From positions 1 through 64,000 of the forward strand of contig JAKCPB010001384.1 of the NCBI GenBank assembly GCA_021442155.1: DNA of 64,000 bases, in the 5' to 3' direction. Shown piece by piece: positions 49,450 to 61,686 of this stretch; position 1 is the stretch's first letter; each line of letters opens with the position of its first letter. A model generated the notes under the pieces. The model searched no databases, was not told the DNA's origin, and worked only from the letters and a program-made list of their open reading frames with translations. Both the position numbers and the translations under genes were made by a program. The DNA comes from Cymbidium sinense. Taxonomy: Eukaryota; Streptophyta; Magnoliopsida; Asparagales; Orchidaceae.

Positions 49450-51223
49450 TGGTTCCTCTCTCCATCTTTGGTAAATGACCATTGCCTTTGAGTATCGATA
49501 GTGGGTTTGTACTTTGGTATGAATCTAAGACTATCTTTCTTTCCATTGGCACTTAGCTCATTTCATTCTTGAGTTGAGTCAGCCAACATCTTTAGGTTTT
49601 ATGGCTGCATTCCTTGTTGGTCTTAAAACCCCCGTTGGGTTCTCCAATGGGTTAAAAATGAAAAGATCTAAATAAAAAAAAAACATCTTAAAGACTTCCT
49701 CATTATCATTTTCATGATAAGGAAAGGTTCATTCTAAAATAATAAAGACAAAAAAAAAATCTTCCATAAAAACTTTGCTTTTCAAAAAGCACCTTTTCAA
49801 AAATGCACTTAATAAAATATTTTCCACAAAATTTGGTCACCCTCATTTAACAATTCCCATAATTATTACATGTAAGGATTTCAAAAATAAAACTAACAAC
49901 ATTTTCCAAAAGCACAAATGAACATCTTCTTTCAATTCACTTTTATGAAGATTTCATTTTCAAAATAAAATGAACAATCATTTTCTCAAAAATCAAAATC
50001 ATAATCATAAAGTTTTTAAAAAGCACACATGAATCTTTCTATTCAATGCACTCACACTTATTGAATGGAAAGATCATTTCCAAACAAAATTAAATGTTTT
50101 AAAAAGCACATATGAATATCTTCATTTAATATATTCAAAACTATTAAATGAAGATTTCATTCCCAACTAAAAATAAATATCATTTAAGAAATCCAACTTG
50201 AACATATCTCACATATGTTTTAAGTTGGAATTCTTCTCTTTCAAAAAGAAACAATCATATACAAAACAAAAATTTTACATTTCAAAAAAATAAGATTGAT
50301 CTCCATTCTACATACTTAAATTTGTTGAATGGAAGTCCTCTTTTCAAAATTTTAAAACTTTAATAATCACATCTTAAAATTTTCAAACATTTTGGAACTT
50401 CATTTAGCATATTCAAATTTGCTAAGTGAAGTTTCCAAATCAAAATAAAAAAAATTTTCAAACACATTTTTGTAACTTCATTTAGCATATTCAAAATTTG
50501 CTAAGTGAAGTTTCCAAATCCAAACAAAAATTTTCAAACACATTTTTGGAATTCAACATACTCAAATTTGTTAAGTGAAGTCTCCAAGTCCAAAATTAAA
50601 AATTCTAAACACATTTGGAATTTCATTTAACATACCCAAATTTGTGATGTGAAATCTCCAAAATCCAAATTCCAAAAATTTATTAAACATATTTTGGAAC
50701 TTCATTTAACATACCCAAATTTGTTAAGTAAAGTTTCCAAATCCAAAATCAAAATAAACAATCATACTTTCAAAATTCTAAACACATTTGGAATTTCATT
50801 TAACATACCCAAATTTTTTAAGTGAAATTACCAAATCCAAAATCAAAAAAAATTCTAAACACATTTTGGAACTTCATTTAACATACCCAAATTTGTTAAG
50901 TGAAATCTCCAAATCCAAAATCAAAAATTAACAATCATACTTTCAAAATTCTAAACACATTTGGAATTTCATTTAACATACCCAAATTTGTTAAGTGAAA
51001 TCTCCAAATCCAAAATCAAAAATTTTCTAAAACACATTTTGGAACTTCATTTAACATACCCAAATTTGTTAAGTGAAATCTCCAAATCCAAAATCCAAAA
51101 ATTTTCTAAAACACATTTTTGGAACATCATTTAACATACCCAAATTTGTTAATTAAAGTCTCTAAATTCAAAATCCAAAAACAATTTTTAAACACATATT
51201 TGGAACTTCATTTAGCATACTCA
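49450..51223 (+). other. Leader of the LTR element, including a tandem array
   Basis: A-rich noncoding sequence after the primer-binding site. From about 50380 to 51215 it is built of some ten imperfect 70-100-bp units with the words GGAACTTCATTTAACATA, CCCAAATTTGTTAAGTGAA and CTCCAAATCCAAAATC. Some units carry an extra AACAATCATACTTTC. No start of gag was found before the break at 51223. Confidence 0.7.
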
Positions 51224-51678
51224 AGAGTAAGAAGATCAATAAAAGCCATAAAAAAATAGCCACCCAAGACAGCCATGTAGAGGGTTGTAGCAAATAGCAG
51301 CACCCACCAGGCCCAAAATTAGTAGTAGAAAAACCATCCTAAGTAAAGAAAAGGCCAACCAAAAATAGAGGAAATACCAAAGCAAATTAAGAAAAGGGAA
51401 AAAGTGAAAAGCAGGTAGAGGCATAACCCAAAAGGAGGCCACCACAAGTTTAAGGTAGCACTTGAAGAAACTGTTGACATTCAGATCATTAAATAAAATA
51501 GTCAGCCAATGAGAACACCTCTCCAATAATAGAGGCTGAACAACCAGCAACCACCTCAAAGAGATCTCCCAAATATTACAACATAAACCAGAAAAGAGAG
51601 TGAACTAGCTAGAGGAATGCAACAAATTGAAAATGCACACAAAGAAAAACATAGAAAACCTAAAAACATGAAGCAAAA
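51224..51678 (-). other. LINE C 3' UTR, first part
   Basis: About 450 bp of 3' UTR between the RNase H end and the LTR insertion. ATAGCCACCCAAGACAGCC (about 51258-51276) corresponds to ATAACCACCCAAAATAGCC in LINE B1 near 20406, which supports joining this part to 40616-41769. Confidence 0.72.
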
Positions 51679-53126
51679 TTAATTTATGAGATAAGGTAAT
51701 CTGGTGTTATCTAGATTAACCAAGCCTCTAAATTTTCTAGGTAAATTAAAATGATCATAAAGAGTGAGATCATTTAATTTAGCACCTAGATTAGCTAGAA
51801 AATCTGCACAGTCATTTCCTTCTTGCCAAATATGAGAAATTTTAAAGCATACTTGAGAGAGGAGTGTTCTAGTATGATTAATAAGATAGAATAAATCTGC
51901 ATTCCCCATCTTAGTGGAAGTCAGCATGGCAATGAGTAAAAAAGCATCAACTTCTATCCAAATATTAGAAAGCTTTTTGCAAACAAATGTCAATAGCTTT
52001 ATTTACAACCATTAATTCAGCATAAATAATAGAAGAAGCTTTAAGAGGATAAGCAAAAGCACAAATGACTTTACCTTTTAAATCCCTAAAAATACCACCA
52101 CAACCAAATGTATTCTGAGAGACAAAGCCATCAGTATTAATTTAAATAATATTATTGTGAGGTTTTATCCAATATATAATTCAATCTTCTTTACAGAAGG
52201 TGATCTCAAGCAAGTAAAGACCCAATTTTTTGGCCATAAATTTGAAACCTCTAAAACATGTGTTACAAATTAAATTAGCATTCTATAATGCATGAATTGT
52301 TTCTTTGGTTCTAGCAATATTCCTTTTATGATTCATAGGAATACCATGATATTTAACATCATTTCTATCCATCCATATGAACCAAATAAGGGTAATGGCA
52401 ATTAAAACTTGGATATGACCTTTCACAATTTTTTGGAAATAGGCTTCAAGAATTTAATATAAAGAAAGAAAGCCATAGAAATGGTTAGTATTAAAAAGAT
52501 CATCATACCAAACCCATAATTCAGAGGCAATAACACCATTGACAATAACATGATTAACATTTTTAATATGAAAACAATAATAACATTTGGAAGGAAAATG
52601 AAATCTTATATCCGAGAGCAAGGAATCAACATGAATGAAGTTCTTTCAAATTCTCCAAGGACAAAATAAGAGATAGGGATGATATCATTCCAAAGTTTAA
52701 TAAATATATTAGAAGAAATATAAGCATCTCTAATATAATTCCAAGCCTCTTTAAGAATAAAATCACCATTATAAGACAACTTAACAAGAATTTGATCAGG
52801 TTTATTGGAAAGGATAGTAATATCACTAAATTCATCCAAAAGAGAGATAGAAATAACTTCACTAAGTTTACTATCATTCCACTTATTATTAAGCTAAAAG
52901 GAGTTAACTTTAGTAGCAGCAGTAGAATGGGTAAATAAAAATAATCAATAAAACCACCACCAATCCAGTTGTTTTGCCAAAAGAAAGAAGATCTTGAATT
53001 TATACCCCAAGATATCAAAGATTTAGCCTCCCATTTAATATAGCAAAGCCTTTTCAAAATTGGGGAGTCACCAACTTTATAAGTACAAATTAGAGGGTGC
53101 TTACCCTGGCAGCATTTAGCTGCCAT
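51679..53126 (-). pseudogene. LINE C zf-RVT-like segment and RNase H remnant
   Basis: The frame 52626-53126 starts AKCCQGKHPLICTYKVGDS and has SSFFWQNNWIGGG, the region leading into zf-RVT. Then FSDITILSNKPDQILVKLSY and LKEAWNYIRDAYIS follow (52606-52839). RNase H starts INTDGFVSQNTFGCGGIFRD and VICAFAYPLKASSIIYAELM (about 51995-52150), with catalytic Asp and Glu kept. A one-base shift near 51975 moves it to the frame 51679-51993: LSNIWIEVDAFLLIAML and ISHIWQEGNDCADFLANLG. Close to LINE B but clearly a separate copy. Confidence 0.88.
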
Positions 53127-53149
53127 AAAATTAGCCTAGAGGCTATCTT

Positions 53150-54949
53150 TTTTTTCTAAAATTCCACTAGAGTTTATGGGAGAAGGCAAAAATAGCTTCA
53201 CGAATAGGTTTGCATCCAAGCCCACCTTAACATAGAGGACCACAACATTTATGCTAAGAATTCCAACGTATCATTTTAACCGAATTATTAGATCCCCAAA
53301 AAAATTTATTAAGGAGACGATCAATTATATTTAAGATAGAATTAGTTGGGATAATGGTTTGAATAAAATATAAAGGCATCAAATTAAGAGTACTCTTAAG
53401 CAAAGTAAGCCTGACACCAAAAGAAAGTAAGTGAAATTAACACATTGAAATTTTATTAGAAAATTTTTGGATAAGCTCATTAAAAAGATGGGATCTTTTT
53501 TGACCTTTGAAAAGAGGAGTACCCAAATATTTAATAGGGAGTTGTTGGTGTTTAAAGTTAGTGATTCTCAAGATATGATTGATTTTATCATTAGAAATTT
53601 TAGAGGAGGTAATAAAGTAGCTCTTGCTTTCATTTATAGAAAGACCAATTTCTCTATCAAAATTATTTAAAAATTTCTTAAGTCTTTTGATATGATGAAA
53701 AGAAGCATTACAAAAGATAATGAAATCATCAACAAAGCTAAGATGAGAAACAGGGATACCACCAAGAGTTATAAAGTACAAGCTAGGATTGCTATTGAAT
53801 AAATCATTTAAACTCTTAGAAAGGTATTCCACATCAATAATAAATAAAGAAGGGGAAAAAGGACCTCCTTATCTCAAACCATGAGAAGAAGGAAAGAAGC
53901 TTAAAGCTTCACCATTAAGAAAAATAGAAAACCAAACATTATTAATGCATTTTTAATAAGGTGAATGAAATTTTTAGGGAAACCAAATAAATGCAGGATA
54001 TTTAAAAAGAAATTTGAAGAGATACTATTAAAGGCTTTAGAAATTTCTAATTTAAAAAGGATGTTACCACCTCTAGTTGGAACATCCAAATCAGGAATAA
54101 GCTCTTGAGAAATAAGAATGTTATCAGATATAGATCTCCCTCTGACAAAACCACTTTGGTTGAGAGAGATAATTTTTAAGTAAAGGACTAAGTCTATTAG
54201 CAAGAATTTTAGAACTCAATTTATTAAAAAAAGTTCAAAGACTAATAGGACTGAAATCACTCTAAGAATCTGGATTATCATTTTTAGGTATGAGAATAAT
54301 GGAAATTCTTAAAAAATATTTAGGGAGAGCATTATTAATAAAGAAATCAATAATAGCATCGATTAAGTCATGCTTAATAATAGACCAACAATTTTGAAAA
54401 AATTAAGTAGTTTAACCCTCCGGACTAGCAATGAAATCAATGTTCATGCTATTGATAACTTTACCAATCTCATCTTCAGTAGGCAACCTAGTAAGCCAAT
54501 GACTATCATCATTGGTAATAATAGAGGGGATCAAATGTGAACTAGAAATAGCTTCATAAGAGTGGATTTTATTAAGCATATTTCTAAAATGGTTAATAAT
54601 AGAATCTTTAATAACATTAATATCAGTGATCCAATCTCAATTATCATTTTTAATCGTTTGGATATAATTTAAAGCTCTCTTTTTATTAAATAATGTATGA
54701 AAATATCTAGTATTCCTGTCCCCATCAGCAATATGTTTACTAGTAGCTTTTTACCAGCATTAGGTCTCTTCCATATTTTAATAATTAACAAGTTTATCTT
54801 TAGCTTCATTCAAATCCTTAAGCTTAGAAGGGTTAGTCAAAACAACATTTTTAAGATCACAAACAAAAAGTTCCATATTTTTTATATTAGCAAAAAGATT
54901 TTTAAAATAATGTTTGTTCCACAAAACTAGATTTTGTTTGAGCTTTTGA
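53150..54949 (-). pseudogene. LINE C ORF2 reverse transcriptase remnant
   Basis: The connector has LVLWNKHYFKNLF (about 54890-54940). RT begins ILIPKNDNPDS, a stop, SDFSPISL (about 54240-54300), where the usual Arg of RPISL is Ser. The frame 53901-54203 has QSGFVRGRSISDNILISQEL and GGNILFKLEISKAFNSIS. The motif-A aspartate is Glu here (KLEISKAF) and the following Asp is Asn. The frame 53437-53832 has PVSHLSFVDDFIIFCNA, so the DD pair of the second motif is kept, and LPIKYLGTPLFKGQ. Together with the frameshifts this enzyme is dead. Confidence 0.9.
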
Positions 54950-55871
54950 TGCTTAAATAATAATCTATTCATTCCCTTAATTGAATTATAAGGGTGTAAT
55001 GGGGAAATCCAATTAATGGCCACAACTTTAAGAAAATCCAGATGCTAAATCCACATATTTTGAAATATAAAGAGGGCAAGATGTTTAATCTTTTAGAGTT
55101 TTCTTTAATAAAAATAGAAAGAGGGGCATGGTCAGATAAAGTTCTACTCAAATGGTCAACAGAGGTAAGAGGCCATTGATTAATCCAATGAGCGTTGAAA
55201 AGAATTCTATCTAAATGTTACGAGAGCTTAGAGTTTTGCTAAGTATAATTAGAGCCTTTAAAACCAATGTCAATAAGATTGTAATCAAGAATCATATTAG
55301 AAAATTCTTCCATATAATAAATATTAGGAGAACAACCACCCCTTCTTTCTAAACAATACATAATAGTGTTGAAATCACCCCCAACTAACCAAGGTTTGTT
55401 AACAAAAAGAGCAAAACTTCACAAATTCTCCCAAAGAACATTTTGACCAGCTCTATTGCAAGAAGCATAAACAAAAGAGCCTAGAACACAAGAATTACCA
55501 AAAGAAATTTGAGCATTGACAACTTGTTTTAGATCATCTAAAATTAAAACATTTAAGAAGCTATTAAAAAATAACCAAATTTTATTACTGATGTTAGAGA
55601 AAAATTTTTTGAAACCAAGCATTCTTGCAACATGATTGATTTTATCAACATGTACAAGAGGTTCAATAATAATAAGTAAAGAGATATTATTAATTCTACA
55701 AAGATTTCTAATATGATTATGAACAGTGAGAGTACTAATCCATCTAACATTCCAAATAAGAGAATTGAGAATTAAACATAAAGAAAATTGTAAAAGGAAA
55801 TTAAAGAATAAAAATAAAGAGAGAGAAAGAATAACAAATCCTCTCGTAAGCCAAAATTTTAAACAACACAT
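54950..55871 (-). pseudogene. LINE C ORF2 endonuclease remnant
   Basis: One long frame (55419-55871) carries SLIWNVRWISTLTVHNHI, then NISLLIIIEPLVHVDKINHV with the expected catalytic Glu, and the middle of the domain to CNRAGQNVLWENL. PWLVGGDFNTIMYCLERRGG follows at about 55330-55390 in the next frame. LSDHAPLSIFIKENSKR lies at about 55090-55140 with the catalytic Asp-His pair. At least two frameshifts separate these parts. It is the best-preserved endonuclease in the window. Confidence 0.87.
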
Positions 55872-55999
55872 TATTTATGTGAAGACGATCCAGATCTAGT
55901 AGATCTAACAAGATTAGGAGGTTGCATCTTAGAGTTTTAGTTTTCTTTCTAAAGATTTTAAATTTTATGTTTTTTATCCAAAGTGTCACCTTGGATAGA

Positions 56000-57430
56000 G
56001 ATTGATTAGGAATATTATTAATAGGATAAGGATAAGTATGAACATTTCTAATCATAACTCCCCCTCTTCCAAATCAACATTTTGTTGAAAAGTGGGATTA
56101 GAATGAAGATCAATCTTGGAATTAGGGGAAGGAAAAGAAATTATACCATTCAAAGAACAATTACCAATGTCAGAATCAGTGTTTTGCTCAAGAATTTGAG
56201 TACATTCAAGTTATCATTCAAGTTATCATTAAAATCCTCATTCTCATCAATTAATATTGGCAAAGAAGCATGAATAGGCTCTTTAGAGAGTGAATCATCA
56301 TTTTTTCAACCTCTTTGAATTTTGAATTCGCCATAATAGACATATTTTCCTGTAAACAAAGGTTTTTGGGCATACCATCTTTTTCAACATTATTAATACC
56401 ATTTTCATTGTCATAATGAGAAGTAGAATCAGCAATTTTAGGAACATCATAAGATTCCAAAGAATCCGACCTAATATAAACATTTAAGTTTTTTTAGGCA
56501 CAAAAATAGTTTTATTAACTTAATCATAAGCTAATTTAGATATAGGATCATTCAAAATTTTCTTTTTAAGATGCGGGTGAAGAACAAAACACTCTGAATT
56601 TTCATGACCATGAATCTTGCAATGGGAACAGAAAATCAAAATCATTTCAAATTTGACTTTTTGTAAATAACAAAACTTTTCAGATTCATTCTAGACCTCC
56701 TTAGGATGTTTTTTAGATATGTAATGTTCAGCTAATATACAAGCAATAGAGGGATGGGATCTCAACATTCTCAATTTAGAGCGACAAAAAAGAGCCGACA
56801 AAAAATAAAACTTGGTGGGTAACATAATGGATTCTCATATTTGGAAGAGCTAACCACACAAGAACAATAGGAGATCCCTCCTTTATTTTAAAAAGGGAAG
56901 ACCAATTCAACAAACACATTTTACAGATAAAGACAAAATAAGATCGACCCGAGAAACCCCTTGAATAATCCAAATCATTCATAAGTTGAATCAGAATATG
57001 TTATAGATCGATCAAGCCAATAAAGAAAGCAAAAGTTTAAGGTTATGAAAAGGATCAGATCTTGTCCAAATTCAAGCGTAAAGCAAATTTTTCAACCAAA
57101 ATAAATTTGAAAGGTTTTGCAAGCTGTTTGACATCAAGATCTGATCACATGATCGCAGGAATACCTTGAAAAGAAGTCAAAATTAGATTCACCAAGTTAG
57201 AAGAGATAGATCTCTTACCAGAAAGTGCATCCTTAAAGGATTTAATAGCACGAATGGCATTGGGTTTAGGAATCCCCAAAAAATTAGATGCCCTAGCCGG
57301 ATCGTTTGAATTAGAAGATGTAATCTATGAGTTTGAGGTCACTGTAGCCCTGTTCACAAGAGACACATCACGCGAGTGGCTAGAGATTGAAAAGGCTCTA
57401 GAAAATAATCAAGAATGATGAAGGATCCAC
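56000..57430 (-). pseudogene. LINE C ORF1 (DUF4283 / CCHC) remnant
   Basis: The DUF4283 start is read at about 57045-57245: IKSFKDALSGKRSISSNL, SFQGIPAIM, a stop, then VKQLAKPFKFILVEKF. MNDLDYSRGFSGRSYFVFI follows at about 56925-56982. The zinc knuckle FCSHCKIHGHENSECF (CX2CX4HX4C) lies at about 56590-56640, followed by VLHPHLKK. An Asn/Glu-rich tail extends to about 56000 in shifted frames. The start codon could not be fixed. Inactive. Confidence 0.82.
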
Positions 57431-57505
57431 CAAAAATGTGAGACAGGAATGCATCGATGAAGGGGAAAAAAATCACCAGTGTCACAGGGGAGAATGAGGA
57501 GGGGT

Positions 57506-59991
57506 GGGTTTAGGTTAGGTTTTATGGTTTAGGGTTTAGGGTTTGGAGTTTAGGGTTTAGGTTTAGTTTAGGGTTTAGGGTTTAGGGTTTAGGTTTTAGG
57601 GTTTAGGGTTTAGTTTAGGTTTAGGGTTTAGGTTTTAGGGTTTAGGGTTTTAGGTTTAGGGTATAGTTTATTAGGGTTTACAGTTAGGGTTTAGGGTTTA
57701 AGGTTTAGAGTTTAGGGTTTAGGGTTTAGGGTTTAAAGTTTAGGGTTTAAGGTTAAAGGTTTAGGGTTAGTTTAGGATTTCAACTTTAGGGTTTAAGGAT
57801 TAGTGTTTATGATTTAGCATTGTATGTTTAGGGTTGTAAGTTTAGGGTTTAGGGTTTAGGGTTTAAGATTTAGGGTTTAGGTTTTTAAAAAAAAAATTAA
57901 GTAAACAAGTAGGTTTAGGTTTATTTAGTTTATTTAATTTAATTTTATTAATTTTAGTTTATTTTATTTTATATTTTTATTTAGGTTATTTTTATTTTTA
58001 TTTTATTTTGATTATTTATTTTAGGTTTATTTATTTTAGTTTAGGCTTTTTATTTTAGTTTATTTTTAGGTTTAGATTTATGTTTATTTTTAGTTTAGTT
58101 TATTTTATTTTATTAGATTTAGGTTTTATTTTTTATTTTTTTGGTTTAAGTTTAGGTTTTATTTTAATTTTTAGGTTTAGGTTTTAGGTTTTTTATTTTG
58201 GTTTATTTTAGGTTTTTTATTTTTAGTTTAGGTTTATTTTTTTGTTTATTTTACTTTATTTATTTTAGGGTTTAGGTTTAGTTTATTTTAGGTTTAGGTT
58301 TAGGTTTTATTTATTTTCTTTTAGTTTATTTTAGTTTAGGATTAAGTTTATTTTTGGTTTAGATTTTTTTTTTAGTTTAGGGTTTAGGTTTTATTTTTTA
58401 TTTATTTTTAGGTTTATTTTTTTAGGTTTAGGTTTTATTTAGTTATTATTATATATTTTTTATTTAGGTTTATTAATTTTTTATGCTTGGGTTTTATTTT
58501 ATTTAGGATTTTTATTTTTAGCTTTATTTATTTATTTAGTTTAGTTTAGATTTTTATTTATTTTATTTTACTTTAGTTTTCCTTTTTTTATTTTTTAGGT
58601 TTATGTTTAGGTTCATGTTTAAGTTTTGGTTTTAGTTTAGGTTTCTATTTCATTTTATTTTTTATTTTGTTTTGGTTTAGGTTTATTTATTTATTTTCTT
58701 TTTATGTTTTATGTAGTTTAGGTTTAGGTTTTTAAGTTTTCAAGCTTTTAGGGTTTATGGTTTGGAGTTTAGGGTTTAGGGTTTAAGGTTTTGTGTTCAG
58801 GATTTAGGGTTTAGGATTTAGGGTTTAGGGTTTTAGGGTAGGTTTAGGGTTTAGGATTGTAGGATTAGGATTTAGGGTTTAGTGTTTAAAGTTAGGGTTT
58901 TTTATATTATTTGTTACATTTTTTTATTTTTTTAAATTAAGTTAACTAGTAGGTTCAAGTATATTTAGTTTATTTTGTACTTTTATTTAGGTTTATTTTT
59001 ATTTCAATTTAGTTTTGTTTATTTCTTTTAAGTTTATTTATTTTATTTTAGGTTTTTTATTTTAGTTTATTTTTTAGATTTAGATTTAGGTTTAGGTTTA
59101 TTTTTTAAGTTTAATTTTAATTTTATTTTATTATTTAGGTTTTGGTTTTATTTTTTTTTAAAGTTTCAATTTAAGTTTTTTTTTTCTAGGTTTAGGTTTT
59201 AGTTTTTTATTTTAGGTTTATTTTAGATTCTATTTTTTTAGTTTAGGTTTAGGTTTGTTTTTATTTTATTTTATTTTATTTAGTTTAGGTTTAGGTTTAG
59301 GTTTAGTTTATTTTAGGTTTAAGTTTAGGTTTTTTTTATTTTAGTTTAGTTTAGGTTTAGGTTTATTTTATTTTTATTTTAGGTTTAGGTTTTTTTTAGT
59401 ATAGGGTTCAAGTTTTATTTTTTATTTATTTTTAGATTTATTTTTTAGGTTTAAGTTTTTATTTAGTTTTTATTTTATTTTATTTTATTTAGGTTTATTT
59501 TAATTTTATTTTATGTTTAGTTTTTATTTTATTTAGGTTTTTATTTTTTAGTTTAATTTAGGTTTTTATTCATTTTATTTTAGTTTAGTTTTTATTTTTT
59601 ATTTTATTTTCTTTTTAGGTTTAGGTTTAAGTTTAGGTTTAAGTTTAGGTTTAGGTTTAAGTTTAACTTTTAGTTTATGTTTTTATTTTATTTTATTTTT
59701 TATTTTATTTTTTTTTAGCTTATTTTATTTATTTTTTTTAGGTTTTATTTAATTTAGGTGTAGGTTTTTAGCATTTTAGGGTTTAGGGTTTAAGGTTTAG
59801 AGTTTAGGGTTAGTTTAGGGTTTAGGGTTTAGGTTTTAAGTTTAGGGTTCAGGTTTAGGGTTCAGGTTTAAGGTTTAGGGTTAGTGTTAGGGTTTTGGTT
59901 TTTGGGTTAGGAATTTTTTTATTTTTTTATTTTTTTACTTTTTAGTGTTTAGGGTTAAAGTTTTGGTTTAGGGTTTTTTTTAATAGAGAAC
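57506..59991 (-). repeat. Degenerate telomeric satellite
   Basis: TTTAGGG blocks lie at 57520-57890, 58745-58910 and 59775-59930, with landmarks at about 57894 and 58934 (1040 bp apart). T-rich decay product lies between. The end at 59975-59990 is the T-tract joined to the A-rich end of GRP cassette 7. Confidence 0.93.
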
Positions 59992-60434
59992 AAATTCAAT
60001 TTCAACATTTCTTCTTTTTCATTTCATCAACTAAGTAACACACTTAGTTCTATAAGACACAAGTGATGACATAAATAAAAAATGAGCATGCATAGAATAA
60101 ATCAAACACCCTAAATAACTAGAAGATTCTTTACTATAAAGACATAATTCCATAAGCAGCAGATCAGATTGGTCGTTCTTTAGTTTCTCCAGTTCCCATC
60201 AAAACCATCTCGACCTCTCAAGTAGTGGAATCCACCATCATATCCCAGATCTCTCCCTCTACCACTACCACGATTGTAACCATTGCTCCTCGCTTTCCAT
60301 CCACCTCGACCACCACCTCCATATCCGCACCTCTAGTCCCCACCACCGATAATTGCCACCTTTGCCTTTGCCTCCACTTGCATCTAGGCACGTTTGATGG
60401 CGATGTTCTTGCAGTCAAGGTTTTTGTCATTCTT
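59992..60434 (-). pseudogene. GRP cassette 7
   Basis: Sense-minus, with the 3' UTR from 59992 and the 5' border at about 60434 (sense AAGAATGACAAAAACCTTGA). The Gly-rich region has frameshifts; one frame reads GADMEVVVEVDGKRGAMVTI and another keeps YDGGFHYLRG-like residues before the stop region near 60180. Same borders as the other cassettes. Not functional. Confidence 0.85.
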
Positions 60435-61686
60435 AAGGTTTAGGTTTAGGTTTACTAAGTTTAAGTTTATTTTTTAATTTATTTAGCTACTTTAGGTTTA
60501 GGTTTAGGGTTTGGGGTTTTGGGTTTAGGGTTTAGGGTTAGGGTTTACGATTTAGGGCTTAGGTTTTAGGGTTTTATTATTTAGGGTTAGGGTTTTTGGT
60601 TTAGGGTTAAGGGTTTTTTAGGGTTTTGGGTTTAGGGTTGTAGGAGTTGGGTTTTGGGTTTGGGGTTTAGGGTTTAGGGTTTACGATTTAAGGTTTAAGG
60701 GCCTTTTTAAAATTAGGTAAACTTGTAGGTTTATGTTTGTTAGTACATTTAGTTTATATTTTATTTTTTATTTGGTTTATTTTTTATTTTTTATTTATTA
60801 GTTTATTTATTTTAGGTTTATTTATTTTAATTTAGGTTTTTAATATAATTTATTTTAGTTTTAGGTTTTATTTTATTTTTTTAGGTTTAGGTTTTAAGTT
60901 TTACTTTGATTTATTTTAGGTTTTATTTTTTAGTTTGGTTTAGGTTTACTTTTAGTTTATCTATATTTTTTAGTTTATGTTTAGGTTTTATTTATTTTAG
61001 TTCAATTTATTTTACTTTAGCTTTATGTTTTTTTATTTGTTTATTTTATTTTTATTTTAGGTTTAGGTTTTTTTTTAGTTTATGGTTTAGGTTTTATTTT
61101 TATTTACTTTTAGGTTTTATTGTTAGGTTTATTTTTAGGTTTAAGTTTTATTTAGTTTTATTTTATTTTATTTCATGTTTAATTTATTTTATTTTAGTTT
61201 TACTTTTTTTTTTTATTTATTTAGGTTTTTATTTTTTAATTTAGTTTAGGTTTTATTTATATTATTTTTATTTTATTTTCTTTTAGGTTTAGCTTTAAGT
61301 TTGATTTTAGTTTATATTTTTATTTTATTTTATTTATTTATTCTATTTTGGTTTATGTTTTTTATAGTTTTATTTAGTTTCTTAGGTATTTTTTTTATTT
61401 TAGGGTTTATGGTTTAGGGTTTAGGGTTTAGGGTTTAGGTTTTCAGTTTTAGGGTTTATGGTTTAGGGTTATGGTTAAGGGCTTAGGGTCTACAATTTAA
61501 GGTTTTTAAGGTTTAATGTTTATGGTTTAAGGTTTAGGTTTAAGGTTTAGGGTTCAAGTTTAGTGTTTAGGGTTTAGGGTTTAGGGTTTAGGGTTTAGGG
61601 TTAATGTTACGGTTTATGGTTTAGGGTTAGGGTTTTATTTTATTTATTTTATTTTATTTTATTTTTAACATTTGTAGTTTTTTTTT
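60435..61686 (-). repeat. Degenerate telomeric satellite between GRP cassettes 7 and 8
   Basis: It starts with the conserved cassette flank (TTTTTTAATTTATTTAGCTACTT). TTTAGGG blocks lie at about 60500-60700 and 61400-61640, with a landmark at 60709 followed by TTTGTTAGTACATTTAG, a variant of the GRP-unit form. Hydrophobic frames at 60906-61244 are translations of TTTA-rich repeats. Confidence 0.92.

Larger units (their letters stand above)
41770..51223 (+). mobile_element. LTR-retroelement fragment (Tat/Ogre-like) nested in LINE C
   Basis: 9.45 kb of mixed-composition DNA between two halves of the LINE C 3' UTR. TGGCGACTCTGCTGGGGA at 49432-49449 looks like a tRNA-derived primer-binding site of the kind found in Tat/Ogre Ty3/gypsy elements, and CA at 49422-49423 lies just before it. 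The sequence to the left would then be a 5' LTR, possibly starting TG at 41770, which would make it about 7.65 kb long. About 1.8 kb of leader follows the site. No gag, protease, RT or integrase and no second LTR were seen. The element is truncated or non-autonomous. The exact ends and target duplication could not be confirmed. Confidence 0.62.
51224..57505 (-). mobile_element. LINE C, 5' part (ORF1, ORF2 and start of 3' UTR)
   Basis: Sense-minus continuation of LINE C. From 57505 downward: 5' UTR, ORF1, endonuclease, RT, zf-RVT-like segment, RNase H, then about 430 bp of 3' UTR up to the LTR element at 51223. With 40616-41769 it makes an element of about 7.4 kb without the insertion. Every domain has stops or frameshifts. 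The 5' end borders TTTAGGG repeats at about 57505. The sense strand again runs with the CCCTAAA strand. Its ORF2 C-terminus is closer to LINE B (shared SNKPDQIL and LSYNGDFILKE) than to LINE A. Confidence 0.9.

Noticed and set aside
41770..51223. An autonomous LTR retrotransposon
   Set aside because: No gag, protease, RT, RNase H or integrase motif in any frame I examined and no second LTR; only a fragment can be claimed.
60906..61244. 112-codon Phe/Tyr/Leu-rich + strand ORF
   Set aside because: Direct translation of TTTA/TTTTA satellite repeats.
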